A stretch of DNA of 64,000 nt from Nitrospira sp. (GCA_029865225.1 JAOUHJ010000001.1:88512-152511); one strand, 5' to 3'; counted from the stretch's first letter, positions 26,409 through 36,219 are shown. The notes: generated by a model not told the origin, from the sequence alone. Numbers and translations: made by a program.

Positions 26409-26434
26409 GCCCGGCAGGAATTGAACCAGCGACC
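26409..26434 (-). repeat. Degenerate tRNA-Arg 3'-end remnant (old att site)
   Basis: The stretch matches the acceptor and T-arm part of the tRNA-Arg at 54139-54215 with a few changes (for example GAACCAGCGACC against GAACCTGCGACC). It lies about 290 bp left of the exact 45-bp att repeat. It most likely marks an older insertion at the same tRNA. Confidence 0.6.
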
Positions 26435-26700
26435 TGAGAGTTTGAACTGCCCGGAACCTCTTCCCTTGTTCAACCTGGGGCCAAATGCCTCCACGGCTAG
26501 TGCTAATTGGACTTTACTCCAAGTCCATGAAGTCTCTCAACTTCATTTTTGTCTTTTGGGAAGATTTTGCTTGTGGCTTACGGAGCGGATAGAACCAGGA
26601 GGGTGATGAGCCGTTATTCCGGCCAATCCCGTTTGTATAATCGTGGGTATACCTTGAATGCCGAACCCCAAACAATTTTACTCACAAGCCCTTGAAACAA

Positions 26701-26745
26701 TGGTGCGCCCGGCAGGAATTGAACCTGCGACCTACGGGTTCGAAG
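26701..26745 (-). repeat. attL: 45-bp exact copy of the tRNA-Arg 3' part
   Basis: Identical to 54139-54183 in the same orientation, from the CCA end to the anticodon loop. The next base on each side differs (A/T and G/C). This is the left attachment site of the island. Confidence 0.92.
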
Positions 26746-26877
26746 GCTGAAATTGATAGTACTTATAAAACCCTGATCTTTGTCTGGTCAACCGCTTTTT
26801 GCTCAAAATACAGTGACTTAACATGTTCCCATTAGTTGAGTTAATTCTATTAGGTTCAGTCCTTTTGAATGATTTAA

Positions 26878-26894
26878 AGCACAGATCTAGCACA
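26878..26894 (+). repeat. Left-end AGCACA pair (possible integrase arm site)
   Basis: AGCACA at 26878-26883 and 26889-26894, 11 bp apart. The same pair occurs at 36784/36795 and 54074/54085. Direct repeats at helical spacing near both ends of an element are typical of integrase arm or excisionase sites; that role is inferred. Confidence 0.45.
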
Positions 26895-27020
26895 TCGCAG
26901 GGCCGTTGAATGAACAGATGAAAAGCGCTCGTGAGTACTTGAGCGTGGATAATCCGTTACGGACCCCCTGGAATTTTCCCCAAACTCATTCCACTCCGTC
27001 TTCGAACGCGTATGCAAAAT

Positions 27021-27056
27021 AGGGAAGCCCCCGGAGGGCCGGAGGCTTCCCTCTGA
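27021..27056 (-). terminator. Rho-independent terminator after the repeated-family gene, copy 1
   Basis: AGGGAAGCC (27021-27029) pairs with GGCTTCCCT (27044-27052) around a GC-rich loop. On the minus strand the stem is followed by ATTTTG. A near-identical structure follows copy 3 (about 36928-36957). Confidence 0.65.
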
Positions 27057-27062
27057 AGCGGC

Positions 27063-27308
27063 TCAGCGCTTCAGTGTGTGAGCGGTCATCCACTCCTTCG
27101 CCTCGAAGGCGACATTCATCAGTGCCTCGAGGTCATTGAGACCGAACGAGGTGCCGTTGTGCCAGGCACCGGATTGATCCTTGAATGGGCGTGAGAAGGT
27201 CGTTGCGAAGAACGGTCCGTTCTCGCTGACGTTCTGCCAGATCGTCGCCTTGATGTTGCCACATCGTAGCGTCGTCGCTGGTCGTTTGGATTTTTGGTTG
27301 GTCGCCAT
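27063..27308 (-). CDS. Small conserved protein of repeated island family, copy 1
   Basis: An 81-residue protein (MATNQKSKRPATTLRCGNIK start) with the core pattern IWQNVSENGPFFATTFSRPFKD followed by WHNGTSFGLNDLEALMNVAFEAKEW. Similar stand-alone proteins of about 70-90 residues occur in Nitrospira and planctomycetes to my knowledge, without known function. The strand-rich first half and final helix could suit a nucleic-acid-binding fold, which is a guess. Two further copies lie at 36220-36406 (truncated) and 36969-37223. Each has the same about 200-nt leader upstream. Confidence 0.75.
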   Translation of the reverse strand: MATNQKSKRPATTLRCGNIKATIWQNVSENGPFFATTFSRPFKDQSGAWHNGTSFGLNDLEALMNVAFEAKEWMTAHTLKR

Positions 27309-27510
27309 GATGGTTCCTCCTTATGTGAAGTGTAGGTGACTCTCTCACGGGAGGAGGAGAGGCACCGCCCAGTTCACAGAGGAAACAGGAGGCAGAGGCC
27401 GGAACCGGCGGGCCGAGAGGGTAAGCAGCGAGAGTGACAGAACTACTGGCGCGAACGATGCGCCTCGCAGGTGGTAGCCGGTCGGCTGCTGTCGGTGGCG
27501 ATCAGACACA
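27309..27510 (-). ncRNA. Conserved structured leader, copy 1
   Basis: About 200 nt upstream of the copy 1 gene are strongly conserved in copies 2 and 3. A hairpin GGCGC/GCGCC (27448-27464) with a 7-nt loop changes to GGCAC/GTGCC in copy 3, a compensated pair. A second helix (GGTCG with CGAYC/CGACT) and a GCCGGAACCGGC stem are also kept. The RNA could be a 5' leader read with the gene or a separate RNA; the strand is inferred from the gene. Confidence 0.5.
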
Positions 27511-27930
27511 TACAAACACATCGTGATGACAGATGAGATGATATCGTCTGGAATGAGTTCCGGACAATTTGAGTCTTCCCCCATCTTTGGAAACTATGCA
27601 TGAGACCGCGAACAGGATTGCAGGACTTGAAGGGTGTTTCGGATTACAGAACGCGATCCCAAATTGGGCTTATGTTAGGGATGGCATCGAATTCGTGCCG
27701 AGGCTACTTAGTGGTGGAAAGTAACCAAATGTGCAGATTGATGAGGACTAGATCAGATCCTTATTGAACCGTCTGAGCGATTAGCTGAAGCGGAGTGCAC
27801 CTCTATCCATAATTCAAATCTGAACCCGGTACTCATGACCCCGCTATTCAGGCTTCAGGCTTCCACCTAGAATACTGTCAGAATTCCGGAGCTCCTTACC
27901 TCTTTGCCAAAGTCGTTACTTATAGACTGA
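27511..27930. other. Gene-free spacer
   Basis: About 420 bp with no credible gene, strong hairpin or repeat. AT content is higher than in the surrounding genes. Confidence 0.4.
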
Positions 27931-28635
27931 TTAATCATGCATTGGTGGTCCCGTAATTTCAAAGTCCATTCCTGTGTGCGTCTGGTTCGGTTCACATACC
28001 ACGACCCTTTCATAAGGCTCTTTACGAGTCGTGTTAGGAAAAATTCTGTATGTTTTTCCGGCAGGAACATTTTTGAATTCATACGTTCTTCCCTGCAGCC
28101 TGGCTCTGATCCAGTTAGTTGTCTCCCCGGGAATTTCCATGTAGATTTCTGTTACCTTAAGCCGAAGTGGTTCACCTCTGAGGTCCGTGAGATCCCAGTC
28201 CAGCTTCCCCGAGATCTGACCAGTTATGGAACAGGTTGCTGTGGGCGCAGATTGTTTCGTCACTTGGATTGTTACGTCTCGCGACACGCTCCTGCTTCCT
28301 TTTCGCGCCAATATCCTGTAGGTAGCCGTTTGAGTAGGGCTGATCTGCAACGACCCGGAAGTCTCAGGTGCGTTCTGCACAAGAAGAAGCTTCTTCTGGT
28401 TCCTCTCACTAATAACAACATTGTCTGTGTTGGCTGTGCTCCATTGAAGTGTCCCTGTTGCCCCTGGATCAATGCGCTGTGGCGACACGGTAAAAGAAAT
28501 AATTTTAGGAGCGTCGGGCATCTCTTTCGGCTGCTTGGTCTTCTGGGCATCTGCACTCGCATATGCCCCTGGGATGAACAGGAAAAGAAAGGTAAGTAGC
28601 ATCACCTTGTTCGAAAAATCACGCTTGATTTTCAT
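27931..28635 (-). CDS. Secreted protein with Ig-like domain
   Basis: A 234-residue protein with a signal peptide (MKIKRDFSNKVMLLTFLFLF, cleavage near YASADA). Residues about 42-130 form an Ig-like fold (IISFTVSPQRIDPGATGTLQWSTANTDNVVIS, then SGSLQISPTQTATYRILARKGSRSVSRDVTIQV). This pattern is frequent in bacterial surface proteins. The second half resembles a carboxypeptidase-regulatory-like beta sandwich (GRTYEFKNVPAGKTYRIFP). It probably acts outside the cell in adhesion or wall binding. It heads a run of minus-strand secreted-protein genes in the island. Confidence 0.7.
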   Translation of the reverse strand: MKIKRDFSNKVMLLTFLFLFIPGAYASADAQKTKQPKEMPDAPKIISFTVSPQRIDPGATGTLQWSTANTDNVVISERNQKKLLLVQNAPETSGSLQISPTQTATYRILARKGSRSVSRDVTIQVTKQSAPTATCSITGQISGKLDWDLTDLRGEPLRLKVTEIYMEIPGETTNWIRARLQGRTYEFKNVPAGKTYRIFPNTTRKEPYERVVVCEPNQTHTGMDFEITGPPMHD

Positions 28636-29139
28636 GGGATATTCTTTCTGGCGGTTAAGGCCTATACCTAAGTGGCGTGGCTCTATGTTTTCCTCTGGCT
28701 CTCTTCAACAACTGGATGAGCTGCCAGCGATTGCATCTTCAACGCTAGATGGATCCTCCTCGAACAGTCCTCGCCCTTAGACTAGCCGCTAGTCCCTGTA
28801 GAATAATTTCTGGGGTATTGACGAGAAACTATTCGCCCTCATTCAAAATTATCCGCAGAAGTGGATCAATCAATGGCACCATTGCCGTTTCTTATTCCTA
28901 ACGAGTGACAAACTAGCTCAGCGTCGTGCCGACACTACAACATCAGATGACCGGGTACGACTGAGAGAAGGCGATGGGAAAGCCGACAGCCTCACTGCTC
29001 GCTCCACCAGCTAGATGAGTGTCGGGAGAAATGAAGTGCCCTCTTGATCTCACCTTTGAAAGGCTAATCTCATGTCTGGGTTTCATGTCGAGACAATTAA
29101 ATGGCACATCATGTCGTTCTTTTTGGAAACAGCGTCTTG
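28636..29139. other. Gene-free spacer
   Basis: About 500 bp between two minus-strand genes. No credible gene, RNA or repeat was seen. Confidence 0.4.
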
Positions 29140-31377
29140 TTACTGCATTGCAAGCATGTCCTGTTCAATCGCGGCTGCTAAGCTGCGGAATGTCCTAGCC
29201 TGTAACTTCTGCTGACTTCCACTTTCATAGACCGCCACTCCATCAACCTTAACGTCTCGATCCCCCTTCTGCCTTCTGCGAAATGTTTCTTTATATTGGG
29301 AGCCCAGCGTGCCTTTCCCAGAAAGCCTGAACGGACCTTTGACTGCGGGAGCAAGGCCCTCACTCGGGTCGTATGAATAGGTCAGAGTGATTTCAACGTA
29401 TTGGAGGGGTCCCAATTGAGGATGGGAACCAAGTAAATTCGTAACCTCCACTGTATCATAGATAGCCGCATCTCTTGAGAAGAACGCACTGAGCGGATCT
29501 TTATCCATATCGTAAATCACCGCGTCTGGTGGGATTCTGCCCTTACTAACATCTGTGTCAGGAGGAAACGAGAGAGGCAAACTTTTTTCCCCTGACTCAA
29601 GACGCACGGGAGGCTCTAACGGAAAAAATTTAGGCCCTGGCAACTCAATATACTCAATGGTTACTTTCTGTCTCTCATCATTCTGAATGCCCTGCCCTGA
29701 GAGTTTGAGACCATCGGATGAATCTCGCCGAGCAAGAGAAATTGGTATGGTCCAGTCTCCCTTAATTTTCTGGTTGCTTCGAGCAGTCCAGGCCATGCGG
29801 AGGTTGACACCCGTAGGGCTGGCCAGACTGGTCAATGGCATCAATGCTGCCTCATGCGCTACTCGTAGCGTCACCGAAAGAGAGGAACCGCCTGATACCG
29901 TAATAGTCTGACTTTTGACTTGAGGCAAATCCATAGTAAAATCATTGGGCGTTGCATCATAGTCAACAAATAGGCCTCCATACTCAAGTCCGTTTGGCCC
30001 TCCACGCAGCATCTCCTTGACCTCTTTCTCAATATCGGGTGAGACACTAAATCGTATCTCGAAGGAAAGGAGGGCCTGTGTTGGATCCTGTGGATCTCTG
30101 TCGAGATAGCCGAGCCAGGACCTGCCGTCATGCTTCACGACTCGCATCAATGCGTCCGTTGGTGCCAGAAAGACCCGTTTCGCTTTCCCATCATAGACTG
30201 CTTCCACAGTTTGGTTACTGGGAAGGTGGATTTCCTCCGTCCAAAGAGTCAACAATGCAGACGCAGTATCGACCAATTTTTTGGAATCCCTCACCTTGAA
30301 CTCATCATACTCATTGGGTGACAGCTGATTGGTAAGTGGAATAATCGCCTGGCCTTTCTTCACCCAACCAATGAGATCCTCCTGAGCTGCAGGAGAAAAT
30401 TCAGCCGTCGCTCCTTCATTGAGAGGTATGATATTAGTCACTTCTCTGCCAATCACCGAAAGAAAGTGGGCTGCCCAATACCCAATAATAAAATTACCGT
30501 CGGTAACCTCTGGATTGATGCCTTCCCCTTTCCACAGGGGAAAGACATGAGCAGCGCTTGTCTTTCGTCCATTCTCAACGTGGAAAAAATCCTGAATTTC
30601 GATAGCATACGGAGGATAAAGGGTCCCTGTTCCTTGCTTGCCAACCTTAGACCTCAGACGTGGTTTATCAACAACAAGAAAAAGCTGCCCTGGTGAAGCA
30701 TTCTTATTCAACCCGTGGTTCAGGACGGTGATGAGCCCGTTCTCTTCAGTTACATAATTTCTAGCAATAATGGTCAAGTTTCCGGCTTTCTGTTTATCAG
30801 GAGACCGAAGGTCCAGCGTAACCTTGTCCTTCACTCGGACCGTGTCGGCCACAATCAGCAAATTTTCAATCCCGTTTTCTTTAAACGCAGAGGTACCCTT
30901 ATCCAATTCGAGCGTATCGGCTACGACCAATGCGGTCCGGCCACGTGTTTGTGAATCTGGGTACTGGATTTTGGAAGGGAGGTTCTTCTGTTTAAACAGA
31001 TCAATCACAAAGAACTCACCTTTGACTCTCGGGGGTGAGGTGACCTGCGGTATCGCCCGGAACTCCTTGAGTACTTCTGGGCTTATGTCTATCCGTTGTC
31101 GCTTGATATGGGCTTCCACCCCCCGCAATTTCGGTGGGACTGGACGCGATGTGCGAGAGTCAGTTGCGGCAACCGGTGGTGGAACAGGACGAACATTCGT
31201 CCGTGGTTGCACCGGGCGTACGGTCGTCGGTGGTGGGACTGGTCGCGCGGGGACACGAATGTCCTGAGCGTAGACGACTCGCCCAGCCCCCATATTCCAG
31301 CCAATAATCGGAGGCAGTGTCACGCAAAGGAAGATTAAATATTGAAGCACATGGAGTGCAACCTTTTGGATGCTCAC
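29140..31377 (-). CDS. Large secreted protein of unknown function (745 aa)
   Basis: The N-terminus has a signal sequence (YLIFLCVTLPPIIGWNMGAG, cleavage near VYAQD). A Pro/Arg/Val repeat region (residues about 43-80, units like VRPVPPP) follows and could span wall or periplasm. Residues 120-220 carry parallel-helix-like repeats (ALVVADTLELDKG; NLLIVADTVRVKDKVTLDL; NLTIIARNYV). The second half shares the segment DRDPQDPTQALLSFEIRFSV with the next gene (MRDPQDPTKEVAGGVLVFSA), so the two are related. It is 32 bp downstream of that gene and probably in one operon. No enzymatic motif seen. Confidence 0.7.
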   Translation of the reverse strand: MSIQKVALHVLQYLIFLCVTLPPIIGWNMGAGRVVYAQDIRVPARPVPPPTTVRPVQPRTNVRPVPPPVAATDSRTSRPVPPKLRGVEAHIKRQRIDISPEVLKEFRAIPQVTSPPRVKGEFFVIDLFKQKNLPSKIQYPDSQTRGRTALVVADTLELDKGTSAFKENGIENLLIVADTVRVKDKVTLDLRSPDKQKAGNLTIIARNYVTEENGLITVLNHGLNKNASPGQLFLVVDKPRLRSKVGKQGTGTLYPPYAIEIQDFFHVENGRKTSAAHVFPLWKGEGINPEVTDGNFIIGYWAAHFLSVIGREVTNIIPLNEGATAEFSPAAQEDLIGWVKKGQAIIPLTNQLSPNEYDEFKVRDSKKLVDTASALLTLWTEEIHLPSNQTVEAVYDGKAKRVFLAPTDALMRVVKHDGRSWLGYLDRDPQDPTQALLSFEIRFSVSPDIEKEVKEMLRGGPNGLEYGGLFVDYDATPNDFTMDLPQVKSQTITVSGGSSLSVTLRVAHEAALMPLTSLASPTGVNLRMAWTARSNQKIKGDWTIPISLARRDSSDGLKLSGQGIQNDERQKVTIEYIELPGPKFFPLEPPVRLESGEKSLPLSFPPDTDVSKGRIPPDAVIYDMDKDPLSAFFSRDAAIYDTVEVTNLLGSHPQLGPLQYVEITLTYSYDPSEGLAPAVKGPFRLSGKGTLGSQYKETFRRRQKGDRDVKVDGVAVYESGSQQKLQARTFRSLAAAIEQDMLAMQ

Positions 31378-31409
31378 GCATCCTCCCGTGGCTACTATTG
31401 CCTATTTCA

Positions 31410-33209
31410 CTACGGAACGTCGGATGGAAAGAAGCGGAGATCGTAATTTCCCTCTTCCCCTGCCGAGATTGGGTTGCCGTTGTCCTTCCACGGCCGTTTT
31501 TCCCCACTTGTCAAACGAAATTGAACAGTGGGGATTACGGTCGCTCCCCGTTCCACAAGGAGTTTCTTGATCGGGGCATCCACCCACTTGCCATCGACTC
31601 GAATAGGGGCAATTTTCTGGGAAAAAGTACGATCGCCGGCTTTGAGTACGATGTCGACCTCTTCAATCTTACCCTGCTGTTGATCGAAGACCGCCCAAGG
31701 CAGTCGACTCGTATCCATTGTGATCGCGTTTGCCACGGCTACTGCGGGTATCAAGGCAATGTCGCCATTGAACCCTTCATGCGTGTGACGGCGAACAAAT
31801 GATTGCCCACCGGTAACAATGGTATATACGGATTCGAACTTGAGTTTCTTGATCTTCTCTGGGTCGTCGCCAGTAATCGATTGCAGGGGAAACCATATAA
31901 ACTGAGCCGGAACACCTTTCCAGTGCCAGGCTCCGCGTTCTTTTGTCCAAATCGCGGTGGCCGGGAGTTTTTTCTGATCATCTAGCCGGCAGTTCACCTC
32001 GAGACTGATCTGGTTGATCCCGAGATCGTCTCCGACCGCAGGAAGTGCAAAGTAGGCCGTCGAAAATTGCCCTGGTTTGATGTTTACAATATGACGTTCT
32101 TTGATTTCCTTTGCGTAACTCCCAATGCCGATCAGACCGGACGCCACTGTCTGTGCTTCCTCTATGGCACGAGTCGTGTAATCGATGGTTTCGTTTAAGC
32201 GGCTGACGTTCAACTGTTTCTTAACTGCATATCCGAATTGTGCTGAGACGAAAGTCCCTTTCGCGTCAGCAAGCCCCGACTTGGCAGCCTCAATCTTCTC
32301 TGGAGGCTTATTCATTTCCAAAATTGTTTGGTTGATACGCGATATAAACGACTGCATAACTCTCTCGACATCTTCCGGCTTGAACTGCTCGCCGGTGACA
32401 GACTCCACTTTGATATGCCCCCCTTTTTCGAGTGTATCTCGAATAGTTGACGCCTTAACATCGGCACTTCCTCCGAAGAGACCATAATACGAGGCTTGTG
32501 CTCTGAACTGCTTGTCATTACTGTAGTGCTTTTGAAGTGATTCCCAGTTCACTTTGATCTTAAATCCCATCTTGGGAGTCAATCTGCGATATGTCATATC
32601 GACATACAGGGGGATTCCAGCCGAATCTGACATGGCGTCAAGCACCTGCGTCCCGACCTGCGTCAGATTCACTGAGAACGTCATCTTTTGAGCGGAATAG
32701 GCTGGCCCAACTCCTTCACCTTGAGCCGCCGATGTCACGAATTTCCCATCGGGTGCATACATATGAACTCGGCTGCTTTTGATTGGCATGGGACCCAGGC
32801 GAAATGTTTTGTTGTTAGTCTTTTTGGCAATGGCATCGACGATTTGCGTATGGGCGTCCGCAGGGACTGCTAAGCGAGCACTGAACACAAGGACACCTCC
32901 GGCAACCTCCTTCGTGGGATCCTGAGGATCCCGCATTTGGTACCGTACCAGCGTGAAATCAGGCTCTGCTTTTCCATCGGCCCCTTGGGATTCAGATACT
33001 CGTGGTTTATCAGGAATGTAGTACCACTGGTTCGCATCTCCAGCATCTCGCACCGCCGTAAAAAGTTCTTTTACTCCACCTATTGTCACAGGAATGTCAT
33101 CAATCTGGTCTCCTGGGACACCGCTGGCCACCTGGGCATGACTCGTTGCAGAAAAAGACACGACGCCGAGGGCTACTACTACAACGGCAAACGAACCAAA
33201 TATTCGCAT
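31410..33209 (-). CDS. Secreted protein of unknown function, partner of the 745-aa protein
   Basis: A 599-residue protein with a clear signal peptide (MRIFGSFAVVVVALGVVSFS, cleavage near SHAQVA). It is predicted to be mostly beta-rich with a central helical part (about 270-350). The segment RYQMRDPQDPTKEVAGGVLV is shared with the downstream protein, suggesting a common domain. Near the C-terminus come FRLTSGEKRPWKDNGNPISA and a Pro-ending tail. No catalytic pattern. The pair may form a cell-surface assembly. Confidence 0.7.
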   Translation of the reverse strand: MRIFGSFAVVVVALGVVSFSATSHAQVASGVPGDQIDDIPVTIGGVKELFTAVRDAGDANQWYYIPDKPRVSESQGADGKAEPDFTLVRYQMRDPQDPTKEVAGGVLVFSARLAVPADAHTQIVDAIAKKTNNKTFRLGPMPIKSSRVHMYAPDGKFVTSAAQGEGVGPAYSAQKMTFSVNLTQVGTQVLDAMSDSAGIPLYVDMTYRRLTPKMGFKIKVNWESLQKHYSNDKQFRAQASYYGLFGGSADVKASTIRDTLEKGGHIKVESVTGEQFKPEDVERVMQSFISRINQTILEMNKPPEKIEAAKSGLADAKGTFVSAQFGYAVKKQLNVSRLNETIDYTTRAIEEAQTVASGLIGIGSYAKEIKERHIVNIKPGQFSTAYFALPAVGDDLGINQISLEVNCRLDDQKKLPATAIWTKERGAWHWKGVPAQFIWFPLQSITGDDPEKIKKLKFESVYTIVTGGQSFVRRHTHEGFNGDIALIPAVAVANAITMDTSRLPWAVFDQQQGKIEEVDIVLKAGDRTFSQKIAPIRVDGKWVDAPIKKLLVERGATVIPTVQFRLTSGEKRPWKDNGNPISAGEEGNYDLRFFPSDVP

Positions 33210-34048
33210 CGTTGTCCTCCCACGTTGTACAGATGCAGGTTACAACAGCATTCTTATTATGCACTCGTAAATCACTAGCCGATCACCGCACCTACCAGGA
33301 GTATAAATCCGTATGGCCTTATACATCCGTGTACATACGCCAAAATACTCAGGTTCAATTGGCGCGCTTAAATACTCCTTAGTGCTCTGAAAGTCAACAG
33401 AAATATTTAAGACTTTTCAGAGCTGGAATAGTCCTTGGCAAGACCACTTAAAGGATGCGATTAATACGTACCTTCCGATCATGCGTCTCCTTCACAGACC
33501 TGTAGCATAACAATGGCGAATAACAGAATAGTGTGGTTCAGCCAAAAGTCGATTCGATCTTTCGAAAACTTGGCATGGGGGCCCAGAGCCCATAAATGGC
33601 ACCTAAATTAGAAATTGACGCAACCAAGGATTACGTGCTAGTAGCTAAAGTAACGATACGTAATGGATCTCTGAATAAGTAGGCTTCTCGGATCGCCAAC
33701 CGCTGTGTTAAGACCTCGATCATCTGAGGAATGGAAAAATGAATATCCATGATTCACTATGCTGTTCTGGTTTAGTCCGCCTTTCTCGCATAACTCTGAT
33801 TTGAAGGAGGACATGCTGCAGAGATGAGGATTGACCCAAATAAGCGCTTCGCCGTGGTGGATCGGCCCAGCCTGTGAACCCGAATCGTTCTTGGTATTAA
33901 CCTCTGGTTTTGAAGATTGAGTGGCTGCTAGTGAACCACAAGGCCGGGCGGCCAAGCTTGTTATGGGAGGATAAGGGTCCCTCGATCACGGTTCAACAAG
34001 GCAGCTCGTAGGCTGTTGATGGAGTATCTAATCCACAGGAGGTCCTCT
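33210..34048. other. Long gene-free spacer (about 840 bp)
   Basis: Lies between divergent genes (33209 leftward, 34049 rightward), so it must hold both promoters. I see no clear consensus promoter, hairpin or repeat. AT content is higher than in the flanking genes. Confidence 0.4.
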
Positions 34049-34855
34049 ATGCGTGTAGGTCTTCACGCTTTTTGGCTAGCTGTGTTGTTGACGCTCTTGT
34101 TTAGAACCGCTTCTTCAGCTCAAGAGGCCACACAGCCAAAAGAATCATTCGTCTCCCCTCCACAACAAGGTGCTGTAGTGGAACCAGATGAAACGAGCCC
34201 TACCGTGGATGAGTACATACGATCGAATCCAGACTCCGATGAGATTCCGACAAGTGGAACCCCCCTCAAGGATATTTGTAAGATAGAGTATCCAAGCACT
34301 TCGACGCCCCTCATTAGGAAAATAGGTTATGTTACTGACGTCATCGGGGTAATCGATATGGGGTTGGGCGTTTTCGGTAAAGAGCTTCTTCCATTTCTCG
34401 GTTTGAAGGGTGTCGTAGCTATTCCTGTTATCGCGCAGTTAGGACTTTTCGCAAATTTAGGCGCACCCCATGCCGAAGCGGCTAATGTGATCTTAAAAAG
34501 AGAAGTAAATAGCGGCTTCAGCAAAGGAGTGGTGTTGGCAGCTGACGGTCGAAAGCTCAGTTACGCAGCGGAGCGGTTCTGGAAGTACACCATAATGGTC
34601 AGTCCCATGCTTTCTGGATATGAGAACCAGTTTCTCAATGCACACAACAGGGCGATGGTTATTGGGCACAAGGCTATGGCCAGATGTCATCTTACCAAGC
34701 TGCAACAGAAACAATTCGTGCAAGACCTCTGGAGTCGGATGACTGTGACACCCGATGTGGAGTTTGGAAAGGACTGGCGAAAGTGGAGCGACCGGGATTG
34801 GACCAACTATTACATTGGACTCGCAGCAGTGTTTATTAGAGATCATTTGAAATAA
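34049..34855 (+). CDS. Secreted protein of unknown function (268 aa)
   Basis: The ATG at 34049 follows AGGAGG and opens a signal peptide (MRVGLHAFWLAVLLTLLFRT, cleavage near SSAQEA). An earlier in-frame start (34016) has no RBS. Residues about 30-75 are polar and Pro-rich. A hydrophobic part (IGYVTDVIGVIDMGLGVFG; FLGLKGVVAIPVIAQLGLFA) could insert in a membrane. The C-terminal 90 residues are helical with several Trp (KDWRKWSDRDWTNYYIG). No known family. It lies 62 bp upstream of the peptidase gene at 34918. Confidence 0.65.
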   Translation: MRVGLHAFWLAVLLTLLFRTASSAQEATQPKESFVSPPQQGAVVEPDETSPTVDEYIRSNPDSDEIPTSGTPLKDICKIEYPSTSTPLIRKIGYVTDVIGVIDMGLGVFGKELLPFLGLKGVVAIPVIAQLGLFANLGAPHAEAANVILKREVNSGFSKGVVLAADGRKLSYAAERFWKYTIMVSPMLSGYENQFLNAHNRAMVIGHKAMARCHLTKLQQKQFVQDLWSRMTVTPDVEFGKDWRKWSDRDWTNYYIGLAAVFIRDHLK

Positions 34856-34917
34856 TGGATCCCTTGGTCTGCCGGCACGTACGCTGGTCGCAAGCACAAA
34901 AAGTACGAGGTGGATTT

Positions 34918-36096
34918 ATGTCTATCCCCGTTACCTTCTTAAGGGCGGTCCTTTTCATCACCGGACTTTTTGCCCCAGCCACCATCCCTGTATTTGCTCA
35001 AGCGCCAGAGTTTCCATTTGACGTCCAGCTCGTGGAGCCATTAGGCTTTCGTGTACAGCCGGGGATAAGCGACGTTTTCGTCCTGCCGAATCGCAACTAC
35101 CTTCAGCCACCCGCACGGGTTACGGTGCTGGGCGCCACGGGGCCACTCTGGCAAACAGGGACATTTTGTAATGTGCAATACAGCGGGAAGCAAGGGTTCA
35201 TCCGCTGTGACGCGCAGGACCTTATGACGGTGGTTGATACCTCGTCTCCCGAACCAGTAGTCGCGGGGCAACAATGTACTCCATCAATGGAAAGTGGTCC
35301 GTTTTATACTCCCAAAGAGCCTCCGACTCCGGGGAGAAACGCGTTTGGAGTTCGGTTCTGTGATGGTGAACACGACTGTATCGACTTCTGCGCGAAGCAC
35401 TGCACGTTGTGCACGAACAAATGGAAGGAAACTGCAAGTGGGAACGATGGGGCGACCAGTTGTCCAACCGCACCGACGACGGGTGAAGGGTTAGTGCCAG
35501 AAGCTGCGACCGATCCCATTCATAGTCTTGACTACATAGAGGTACCGGCCAATGAACGGGCAGGAGCGGATGCCGCTGCCGGATTAACTCGATTGAATGA
35601 GCATATAGCCCAATCACCAGCCTGGAGAAGTGCCGGCTACAGTGTAAGAGTCGTGAACTGCTATCGTCCCCCTCTTGAGGAGATAGAAAAGATATGCAAC
35701 TTGATCTTGAAGGGGACTCATGTCTTGAACAAATACCCCAATGACCCTCGCAAGAAAGAGCAGTTTTCAGGACACCTCAATCCCCCAAGAAATAAGGGAC
35801 TGACCTGGCCTGGTGCGAATCCTCATAGTGCCGGGCAAGCCTGTGACCTGGTGGTCCTGGATCGGAACGGTCGCCCGTGGTTTGACTCCGCGGCCGGGCC
35901 TGGCACCGAGCGGCATTCTCCAGAACAAAGGACGGCTCTTCAGATGCTTGATGAAGCCGTGACGGCTTCGGGAGGACGAAGGCTCAGGTACGAAGCCTGG
36001 CACTATGAGTGGGGCAACTCAACTGCTGGTTCCCGTTGTACGCATCCGCAATGCGATCGTGAACACTGGCCGCCTTGTGGAAATCCAAACTGCTGA
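34918..36096 (+). CDS. Secreted M15-type D-Ala-D-Ala peptidase-like protein
   Basis: A 392-residue protein with signal peptide (MSIPVTFLRAVLFITGLFA, cleavage near VFAQAP). Residues about 25-110 look like an SH3-type wall-binding module. A Cys-rich insert follows (CDGEHDCIDFCAKHCTLC). The C-terminal domain has the M15/VanY zinc pattern: NPHSAGQACDLVV (His and Asp ligands) and RYEAWHYEWG (Glu and His). Such enzymes trim peptidoglycan peptides. The family's Arg (VVNCYRPP) is present, so activity is plausible. A Cys-rich tail (CTHPQCDREHWPPCGNPNC) is unusual. The ATG at 34918 is preferred to 34855, which would hide the signal peptide. Confidence 0.8.
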   Translation: MSIPVTFLRAVLFITGLFAPATIPVFAQAPEFPFDVQLVEPLGFRVQPGISDVFVLPNRNYLQPPARVTVLGATGPLWQTGTFCNVQYSGKQGFIRCDAQDLMTVVDTSSPEPVVAGQQCTPSMESGPFYTPKEPPTPGRNAFGVRFCDGEHDCIDFCAKHCTLCTNKWKETASGNDGATSCPTAPTTGEGLVPEAATDPIHSLDYIEVPANERAGADAAAGLTRLNEHIAQSPAWRSAGYSVRVVNCYRPPLEEIEKICNLILKGTHVLNKYPNDPRKKEQFSGHLNPPRNKGLTWPGANPHSAGQACDLVVLDRNGRPWFDSAAGPGTERHSPEQRTALQMLDEAVTASGGRRLRYEAWHYEWGNSTAGSRCTHPQCDREHWPPCGNPNC

Positions 36097-36219
36097 TAGG
36101 AACTTCCGCCCAACTGACTAGGCCAGCCAGCGACAGAGCGTGGCGGAAGCAGATTCCAAACTTTTGTGTGACTGCTCCGCAGATCAAGAGGAGCTTGGCT
36201 TCAAACGCCAGACACCTGA

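Noticed and set aside
26409..26434. A second tRNA-Arg gene
   Set aside because: Only the acceptor and T-arm part is present and it is mutated; no anticodon arm follows.
26701..26745. A complete tRNA at attL
   Set aside because: The match stops at the anticodon loop; the 5' half is missing.
33638..33955. 105-residue leftward open frame in the long spacer
   Set aside because: No RBS and no domain-like pattern; composition resembles non-coding DNA.
35984..36219. Coding extension of repeated-family copy 2
   Set aside because: After the family match ends the frame is antisense to the peptidase gene and has no counterpart in copies 1 and 3.
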